This document shows, one piece after another, positions 58,204 through 64,000 of a DNA stretch of 64,000 nt (within the stretch, counting starts at the first letter, position 1; every line of letters starts with the position of its first letter). Source of the stretch: JAFDVL01 sp031409955 (GTDB lineage Bacteria; Acidobacteriota; Blastocatellia; RBC074); assembly GCA_031409955.1 (NCBI GenBank), contig JANNYF010000346.1:4383-68382 (forward strand). The letters are read 5' to 3'. Position numbers and translations under genes: made by a program. A model generated the notes under the pieces. It did not search any database. It was not told the DNA's origin and saw nothing but the letters and a program-made list of their open reading frames with translations.

Positions 58204-60075
58204 ATGTGTGGAATAGCAGGAGTTTATAACTACGCGAACGAACGCCCCATTGATGCCGCTCTCCTCAAGCAAATGACCGATTCAATTGCCCATCGCGGCC
58301 CGGATGACGACGGATTTTTGATTCAGGGACGAATCGGCTTAGGGCATCGCCGCCTTTCCATCATTGACGTTTCCGGCGGGCATCAACCCATCTTCAACGA
58401 AGACGGTTCCGTCGCGATTGTCTTCAACGGCGAGATTTACAACTACCTGGAATTAGCCCAACTGGTCGAAGCGCGCGGGCATCAATTGCAAACCCGCTCC
58501 GACACCGAAACCATCGTTCACCTCTACGAAGAATTTGGCGAAGGTTGCGTGGCGATGCTGCGCGGCATGTTTGCCTTTGCGATTTGGGACGGGCGCAAAC
58601 AAACAATGCTTTTGGCGCGCGACCGGCTGGGCAAAAAGCCGCTCTACTACGCCGATTATCAAGGTCGCGTGCTGTTCGGCTCCGAAGTCAAAAGCATCAT
58701 TCAAGACCCTGCGATTCCGCGCGAAATTGATTCCGAAGCGTTAGCCGATTACTTCTCTTTCCTGGCGATTCCCGCGCCAAAATCCATCTTCAAACATGTC
58801 CGCAAACTGCGCCCGGCACATTACCTGGTCGTGACGCCGAACGGTGTGCGCGAGTCGGAATATTGGGACATTGATTTCAGTCCCACCGAACAACGCGGCG
58901 AAGAAGAATGGCAGGAACAGTTGCTGGAGGCCTTGCGTGAAGCCGTCGGGATTCGTTTGATGAGCGAAGTCCCGCTCGGCGCGTTTTTGTCCGGCGGTGT
59001 GGATTCGTCTGCGGTCGTGGCGATGATGACGAAGATCACGAATCGCCCAGTGGTGACGGCTTCGATTGGCTTCACGTCCGAGGAATTCAGCGAAGCCGCT
59101 GCCGCCAAAAAATTTGCCGCGTCCGTCAACGCCGATCATCACGAACGCATCGTCAATCCTGATGCGGTTTCCGTGGTTGAGAAGCTGGCGTGGCACTACG
59201 ACGAACCGTTTGCGGATTCGTCTGCTGTGCCGACCTACTACGTTTCGCAAGTTGCGCGTGAATTCGTGACAGTCGCATTGTCGGGAGATGGCGGCGATGA
59301 GAACTTCGCGGGCTATCGGCGCTACAAATTCGATGTCGCAGAAAATCGAGTGCGGAACCTCTTGCCTGCTTCGTTGCGCAAGCCTGCGTTTGGCGCGATG
59401 GCGGCGATTTATCCGCAACTGGATTGGTTGCCGCGACCCTTGCGTGCGAAAGCGACGCTGCGCAATTTATCGCTTGATCCATCCGAAGCGTATTTCCAAT
59501 CGGTCTATGGAGCCGTTGCCAGAGAGCGCGATGGTTTGTTCAGTGGAGATTTGCAAACGCGGCTGAACGGCTACAATCCCTTCGATTTGTTTCGCTACCA
59601 CTACAACCGCGCGAAGACGGATGACCCGCTGTCGCGCGCGCAATACGTGGATATGAAAACGTATTTGGTGGACGACATTTTGACGAAGGTGGATCGCGCG
59701 AGTATGGCGGTGTCGCTTGAGGTTCGTTGCCCGCTTCTGGATCACAAGTTTATGGAATTGGCAGCGCGCATGCCGTCGGATTTGAAACTGCGCGGTGGCA
59801 TCGGCAAATACATTTTCAAGCAAGCGATTCGCAAGATCGTGCCGGAAGAAGTGCTAACGCGCCCGAAGATGGGCTTTTCGATTCCGTTGGCAGAATGGCT
59901 GCGCGGCGACCTGCGCGATTTGGGACAGAGCCTCTTGTTTGATACAAAAGATGACCTGCTCAATCAAGCATCGGTCAAGAGCCTGTGGGAGCGGCATCAA
60001 AGCGGCGCGCGCGATTTCGGCACACCGCTTTGGACGATTCTGATGTTTCGGTTGTGGCAGCGGAAGTTCCTGTAG
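58204..60075 (+). CDS. asnB: Asparagine synthetase-type amidotransferase (exosortase A-associated group)
   Basis: A 623-residue class II glutamine amidotransferase. The mature N-terminal Cys (MCGIAGVYNY) is the glutaminase nucleophile, and RGPDDDG, NGEIYNY and DTETIVHLYEE complete the domain (about 1-200). The C-terminal ATP-pyrophosphatase domain has FLSGGVDSSAVVAMM and YDEPFADSSAVPTYYVSQVARE, with ALSGDGGDENFAGYRRY, which fits the XrtA-locus subgroup (TIGR03108-like) more than housekeeping AsnB. It probably amidates a carboxylate of a surface sugar; making free asparagine is possible. It is inside the EPS cluster. Confidence 0.88.
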   Translation: MCGIAGVYNYANERPIDAALLKQMTDSIAHRGPDDDGFLIQGRIGLGHRRLSIIDVSGGHQPIFNEDGSVAIVFNGEIYNYLELAQLVEARGHQLQTRSDTETIVHLYEEFGEGCVAMLRGMFAFAIWDGRKQTMLLARDRLGKKPLYYADYQGRVLFGSEVKSIIQDPAIPREIDSEALADYFSFLAIPAPKSIFKHVRKLRPAHYLVVTPNGVRESEYWDIDFSPTEQRGEEEWQEQLLEALREAVGIRLMSEVPLGAFLSGGVDSSAVVAMMTKITNRPVVTASIGFTSEEFSEAAAAKKFAASVNADHHERIVNPDAVSVVEKLAWHYDEPFADSSAVPTYYVSQVAREFVTVALSGDGGDENFAGYRRYKFDVAENRVRNLLPASLRKPAFGAMAAIYPQLDWLPRPLRAKATLRNLSLDPSEAYFQSVYGAVARERDGLFSGDLQTRLNGYNPFDLFRYHYNRAKTDDPLSRAQYVDMKTYLVDDILTKVDRASMAVSLEVRCPLLDHKFMELAARMPSDLKLRGGIGKYIFKQAIRKIVPEEVLTRPKMGFSIPLAEWLRGDLRDLGQSLLFDTKDDLLNQASVKSLWERHQSGARDFGTPLWTILMFRLWQRKFL

Positions 60076-60136
60076 TAATCAAAAAGCAAATCTCGAACAG
60101 TCCTTTTGATTTTTGCCTTTTGCCTTTTGGTTTCTC

Positions 60137-61342
60137 ATGAGAATTTTGACCTTCACCAAACTGTACCCCAACGCGCAAATGCCCTTGCACGGTATCTTCG
60201 TGGCGCGGCGTGTGACGGCGTTGAGGCAGGAAGGCGGGCATCAGATCGAAGTCGTTGCGCCGGTGCCGTACTATCCAAAATTTCTGCCGGGCAATGCCGA
60301 GTGGAACAAATTGAAGCTTGTGCCAGAAGTAGAAGAGCAACAGAATTTGCGCGTGTATCATCCCCGCTATTTCAATCCGCCGAAAGTTGGGATGGCGCGT
60401 TATGGGCATTGGATGGCGCAGGGAAGCCGGGCAACAGTGACGCATCTACTCCACCACGAATTTCCGTTCGACGTGATTGACGCCCATTTTATTTACCCTG
60501 ACGGATATGCTGCCATACGGCTGGGCCAGCAATTACAGCGCCCTGTGGTTGTGACCGCGCGCGGTTCTGACATCACCCGCAACAAGCATTATCCCCATAT
60601 CCGCCCGCTGCTTTCCGAAGTGATGCGCTCGGCTGCGCAGCTCATCGCGGTTTCCGAAGAGTTGCGCGACGATTTTCTGGAGTTAGGCGCATCCCCCGAA
60701 AAAGTCCACGTCATCCCCAACGGCGTTGATACCGAAGTCTTTTCTCTCCTGCCGCAGAGCGAGGCAAAGAACCGGCTCGGCCTGGCAACGGAAGATCGTT
60801 GGCTGGTTTCAGTTGGGCGATTGGATCGCAACAAAGGGCAGTGGTTGATCCTGGAAGCACTAAAAAAAATCGGACTGCAAGAGTTGAACCAGCGTCGAAT
60901 CAAGCTGGCGTTGATTGGAGAAGGCGAAGAACGCGAACGGCTGACCGCGACTGCACGTTCATTTGGATTTGATACTATCGTGCATTTCGCGGGTCAACTC
61001 CCTCCTGAAAAAATTTATACCTGGTACAACGCGGCAGACGCTAAGATATTAGCTAGTAGCCGCGAAGGTTCGCCCAATGTCGTGCTGGAAGCCTTGGCTT
61101 GTGGCACGCCGACAATCGCAAGTCGAGCTGGTCGCAACGCCGCTGTGATTAAAGACGGAAGCACTGGATTGCTCTTTCCCATTGCAGATGCAGAGGCCTT
61201 AAAAACTGCCATTCTCCGCGCCTTGGAACAGCAATGGGAACGCGAGCAAATTGCCCAAACTGGACAGCAGCGCAGTTGGGCAACAGTGGCAAAAGAAGTA
61301 GAATGTGTGCTGCGATTGGCAATTAAGAACAAACCTGAATGA
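60137..61342 (+). CDS. GT4-family glycosyltransferase
   Basis: A 401-residue GT-B enzyme. From the ATG at 60137: MRILTFTKLYPNAQMPLHGIFV, VVTARGSDITRNKHYPHIRPLL, HVIPNGVDTEVFSLLPQ, VSVGRLDRNKGQWLILEAL and SSREGSPNVVLEALACGTPTIASRAGR with the E-x7-E donor site. It resembles the gene at 49090. The upstream in-frame start at 60113 lies in a dispersed repeat (ttttgccttttgcc) and was rejected. Its stop overlaps the start of the next transferase (ATGA at 61339-61342). Confidence 0.9.
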   Translation: MRILTFTKLYPNAQMPLHGIFVARRVTALRQEGGHQIEVVAPVPYYPKFLPGNAEWNKLKLVPEVEEQQNLRVYHPRYFNPPKVGMARYGHWMAQGSRATVTHLLHHEFPFDVIDAHFIYPDGYAAIRLGQQLQRPVVVTARGSDITRNKHYPHIRPLLSEVMRSAAQLIAVSEELRDDFLELGASPEKVHVIPNGVDTEVFSLLPQSEAKNRLGLATEDRWLVSVGRLDRNKGQWLILEALKKIGLQELNQRRIKLALIGEGEERERLTATARSFGFDTIVHFAGQLPPEKIYTWYNAADAKILASSREGSPNVVLEALACGTPTIASRAGRNAAVIKDGSTGLLFPIADAEALKTAILRALEQQWEREQIAQTGQQRSWATVAKEVECVLRLAIKNKPE

Positions 61343-62490
61343 AAATCATTTATCACCACAGAACACGCGGCGAAGACGCGCAGGGAATCCACATCCAATC
61401 ACTCCAGGATGCGTGGTCTAAGCTTGGACACGAAGTCCACGAAGTGAGTCTGGGCCGCGTGCAAAGTGGCAAAGCACAAACGACCAACGGTCATCAGAAG
61501 CATTCTGAAGGACGCGGCACGTTGGGCAGCTTGATTTATGAAGGCTTGTCGTTGGGTTACAACGTCTATGGCATGCGCAATCTGCAAAAGGCCATCAAAG
61601 AACATCAGCCCGCGCTGATTTATGAACGCTATTGTTTGAATTTGACGGCGGGTGTGTTGGCCGCCAGCAAGCATCAGATTCCGTTTGTGTTGGAAGTGAA
61701 TTCGCCGCTCGTGGATGAAATGTCGAAGGAAAGCGGATTGATTGGGCGCAGTGTGTCGCAACGCTGCGAACGGTTGGTGCTGAACAAAGCCACGCGCGTC
61801 GTGGTCGTGACCGACGTGCTGCGCCAACATTACGCACAACAAGGCTTCGATACCAGCAAGTTTCAGGTCATTCACAACGGCATTGACCCGGCGTTGTTTC
61901 ATCCTGACGTTGACGCGCGTCCCGTACGAGAACGGTATAATTTGCGAGATCGTTGCGTGATCGGATTTGTCGGCTGGGCGCGACAATGGCATCGGCTGGA
62001 TCTGCTGGTGGAGGCGTATGCGAAGATGCCGGATCGGGAACGCTTTGCGGTGTTGATTTGCGGCGATGGCCCTGCGATTGCAGGCTTGCGCGAACAGGCG
62101 AAAGAATTGGGTGTGGCGGATGCGGTGCATTTTTCCGGCGCACTGGATCATCACGAAATCCCTGCGCACATTGCCGCGATGGACATTGCAGTGCTTCCCA
62201 GCATTCCAGTTTATGCTTCGCCGATGAAGCTGTTTGAGTATATGGCGATGGGCAAAGCTGTGTTGGTGCCTGACCAGCCGAATTTGCACGAAGTCATTAT
62301 CGAAGGCCAGAACGGCATGTTTATTCCAAAGGGTGATCCGAACGGATTTGCTCACGCTGTCACCGCACTGGCAGTGAATCCCGCTCGGCAACAAAAGATC
62401 AGTTGCGGCGCAATTGAAACGATCCAGACAGGCAAATACTTCTGGACAGAAAACGCACGGCGCGTCTTACAAGGAGTTGGGTTGGGCTAA
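61339..62490 (+). CDS. GT4-family glycosyltransferase
   Basis: A 383-residue GT-B enzyme: MKIIYHHRTRGEDAQGIHIQSLQDAW, LIYERYCLNLTAGVLAASKHQIPFVLEVNSPL, FQVIHNGIDPALFHPDV, GFVGWARQWHRLDLLVEAY and SPMKLFEYMAMGKAVLVPDQPNLHEVI, the last being the donor-binding motif. It is coupled to the preceding transferase by a 4-nt overlap. A 180-bp gap filled mainly by a palindrome follows. Confidence 0.9.
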   Translation: MKIIYHHRTRGEDAQGIHIQSLQDAWSKLGHEVHEVSLGRVQSGKAQTTNGHQKHSEGRGTLGSLIYEGLSLGYNVYGMRNLQKAIKEHQPALIYERYCLNLTAGVLAASKHQIPFVLEVNSPLVDEMSKESGLIGRSVSQRCERLVLNKATRVVVVTDVLRQHYAQQGFDTSKFQVIHNGIDPALFHPDVDARPVRERYNLRDRCVIGFVGWARQWHRLDLLVEAYAKMPDRERFAVLICGDGPAIAGLREQAKELGVADAVHFSGALDHHEIPAHIAAMDIAVLPSIPVYASPMKLFEYMAMGKAVLVPDQPNLHEVIIEGQNGMFIPKGDPNGFAHAVTALAVNPARQQKISCGAIETIQTGKYFWTENARRVLQGVGLG

Positions 62491-62497
62491 ATAGTCA

Positions 62498-62641
62498 TCA
62501 AGCAATTTCTCATCCACGAAGCTACACGAAGTAGCACGAAGAAGAGACAAGGCAACTGAACTTTCTCGCCATCTCGCCATCTCTCTTTCTTTTCTTCCTT
62601 CGTGTTCCTTCGTGTGGCTTCGTGGATGAGAAATTGCTTGA
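62498..62641. repeat. 144-bp palindromic element with arms of about 47 bp
   Basis: Arms 62498-62544 and 62594-62641 (tcaagcaatttctcatccac...) are inverted copies with few mismatches. The interior is about 50 bp of CT-rich sequence (catctcgccatctctctttc). It lies between two cotranscribed glycosyltransferase genes. Confidence 0.72.
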
Positions 62642-62675
62642 AACCTATATCTCCCCCAATCTCTGTTGATCTGTA

Positions 62676-63956
62676 ATGAAAATCCTGCTGTTTTCGCATC
62701 GGACGCCCTATCCACCGCACAAAGGGAATCAAATCCGTCCCTTCAATGTGCTGACGTCATTGGTCGCGCGTGGGCATGAAGTGCATCTGCTCGCGTTTGC
62801 TGAAGGCACCGAAGAATTGAATACCAAAACCCAGCTTGCCGAGCATTGCGCTTCCGCCACGCTGATCCCCTTAGATCGCCTGGCGGGTAATATCAAAGCG
62901 CTGCTCAGTCTTCCCAGTCACACGCCGCCTTCGGTCGCCTATTTCAATTCGGCAGCCATGCATCGTGAAGTCAAACGCATTGTCGCCACGCACGGCATTG
63001 AAGCGATGGTCGTGTATTCGTCCACGATGAGCCAATATGTGCCGCCTGAATTTATCCCGCACACGGTGGTGGATATGGCCGATACAGATTCCGAAAAGTG
63101 GCTGGATTATGCGAAAGAAAAGCGGCCTCCGATGTCGTGGATTTACAACATCGAAGGCCAGCGTTTGCGAAGCTACGAATATTGGATCGTTCGTAACTTC
63201 GGCTACAGTTCCTTGCATACGCAAAGGGAAATCAACGTTCTGACCGAGCTTACGGCAGGCGAGCGAAAAAAGCTAATTCCGATCACGAACGGCGTGGATC
63301 TGGAGCAGTTCCGGCCTGATGTGTTTCCCCCTTTTGCGCCCGAACGCATGCCGGAAAACGAACGCCAATTTTTCACCGACGCCGCTGCGCCGCGCATCGT
63401 GTTTACCGGCGCGATGGATTATTACCCCAATGCCGAAGCCTGCGTCTGGTTTGCGAATGCGATCTTCCCCACGATTCGCACGCAATTTCCAACCGCTCAG
63501 TTTTTGATTGTTGGCAGCAAGCCTACGCCGCAGGTCATTGCGCTGAATGAATTGCCGGGCGTAATGGTGACAGGCTTTGTAGCGGATGTGCGGCCTTATT
63601 TGGCGGCAGCGAAAGTGTGTGTGATTCCGCTTCGCATCGCACGTGGCGTGCAAAACAAAGCGCTCGAAGCGATGGCCTCCGGTCGTGCCGTCATCGCTAC
63701 ACCCGACGTGATTATCGGCGTCGGAGCGAGCGCGCCTGATCATTTGTTGATGGCGCGCACCGAACAGGAATTCGCCGACGCCGTCCTGCGAGTTTTGCGC
63801 GATGATACGTTGCGCACGCAGTTGGAAACGGCTGGGCGCGATTTCGTCGTGCGTGAATGCAGTTGGAAACCGTTGATGAATCGCTTTGCCAGTTTGGTGG
63901 AAGCGGTGGGGAAGAATTCAACTGTTGTTGCGCGAACTGTTAGTTTGCGTGGTTAG
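62676..63956 (+). CDS. Exosortase A-associated sugar transferase (TIGR03087-like)
   Basis: A 426-residue GT-B transferase. MKILLFSHRTPYPPHKGNQIRPFNVLTSL and VDMADTDSEKWLDYAKEKRPPMSWIYNIEGQRLRSYE are the diagnostic blocks of the TIGR03087 family found in PEP-CTERM/exosortase A exopolysaccharide loci. IVFTGAMDYYPNAEACVWFANAI and LRIARGVQNKALEAMASGRAVIAT give the donor site. It is complete. The window ends 44 bp later, and the next gene, possibly the exosortase itself, is not visible. Confidence 0.9.
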   Translation: MKILLFSHRTPYPPHKGNQIRPFNVLTSLVARGHEVHLLAFAEGTEELNTKTQLAEHCASATLIPLDRLAGNIKALLSLPSHTPPSVAYFNSAAMHREVKRIVATHGIEAMVVYSSTMSQYVPPEFIPHTVVDMADTDSEKWLDYAKEKRPPMSWIYNIEGQRLRSYEYWIVRNFGYSSLHTQREINVLTELTAGERKKLIPITNGVDLEQFRPDVFPPFAPERMPENERQFFTDAAAPRIVFTGAMDYYPNAEACVWFANAIFPTIRTQFPTAQFLIVGSKPTPQVIALNELPGVMVTGFVADVRPYLAAAKVCVIPLRIARGVQNKALEAMASGRAVIATPDVIIGVGASAPDHLLMARTEQEFADAVLRVLRDDTLRTQLETAGRDFVVRECSWKPLMNRFASLVEAVGKNSTVVARTVSLRG

Positions 63957-64000
63957 TTGATGAGCGCTTGGAGAGAAACTGTAGTCATCCCGAAGAACAC

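Noticed and set aside
1..64000. rRNA, tRNA or tmRNA genes
   Set aside because: No sequence with the conserved features (for example GGTTCGAATCC-type T-loops in a cloverleaf context) was recognised by eye. A tRNAscan run would settle this.

Overview
The window (about 64 kb, mid-50s % GC by eye, with a short AT-rich island near 36.8-38.5 kb) looks like a chromosome segment of a Gram-negative soil-type bacterium, most likely Acidobacteriota (Blastocatellia/Solibacter-like). The reasons are an ECF sigma/Ser-Thr kinase-TPR pair, a large Oar-like TonB receptor with a carboxypeptidase-regulatory-like N-terminus, a CRTAC1 (FG-GAP/UnbV) protein beside a TPR multihaem cytochrome, a Y_Y_Y propeller histidine kinase, and futalosine-pathway menaquinone synthesis (MqnA). 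No rRNA, tRNA or CRISPR was seen.

Layout: 1-2.7 kb holds type II NADH dehydrogenase (cut by the window edge), a TatD nuclease and mqnA. 2.7-7.6 kb holds a decayed ECF sigma gene, an intact ECF sigma gene, a giant Ser/Thr kinase and a broken glucoamylase-like gene. 7.7-11.3 kb holds a HEAT-cyclophilin fusion and an APC permease. 11.4-12.2 kb is a DUF104/PIN toxin-antitoxin pair. 12.2-15.4 kb is the most interesting block: two neighbouring genes, a membrane DUF3179 protein and an AhpD-like peroxidase, each carry an in-frame TGA exactly where the family has a redox cysteine (UxxC and CxxU). Each TGA is followed at about 15-16 nt by a perfect 6-bp hairpin with a 5-nt G-containing loop, which is what a bacterial SECIS looks like. 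They are read here as selenoproteins. 15.5-20.7 kb has the Oar-like receptor and a GH127-type glycosidase. 20.8-22.5 kb is a molybdate-flavoured operon (HTH-TOBE regulator, molybdopterin protein, TauE). 22.6-25.7 kb is a thiol/peroxide cluster (CYCXC lipoprotein, DUF1573-GPx fusion, PPC protein, TlpA-like protein, AhpC).

26-36 kb: a secreted protein, an MFS carrier, a propeller histidine kinase with its NarL-type regulator, CRTAC1 and pentahaem cytochrome-TPR. A roughly 70-nt upstream element with fixed spacing precedes three genes (the Oar-like receptor, the secreted protein and CRTAC1), suggesting a shared regulon. 36.2-39.8 kb is a variable region: a DUF433/DUF5615 toxin-antitoxin pair, AT-rich orphan genes, an IS transposase fragment, and a GNAT gene flanked by attC-like palindromes (possible integron cassette without integrase).

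40-49 kb is mainly core: a class V aminotransferase, rpsO-pnp, a TolB-like propeller, a PAS hybrid kinase and serC. 49-64 kb is an exopolysaccharide cluster with six GT4-like and one GT2 glycosyltransferases, a Gfo/Idh-epimerase fusion, and three genes typical of exosortase-A loci (O-glycosylation ligase, amidotransferase, TIGR03087-like transferase). A cobalamin adenosyltransferase lies between its two arms. About a dozen unrelated long intergenic palindromes are scattered through the window, two of them inside coding sequence.
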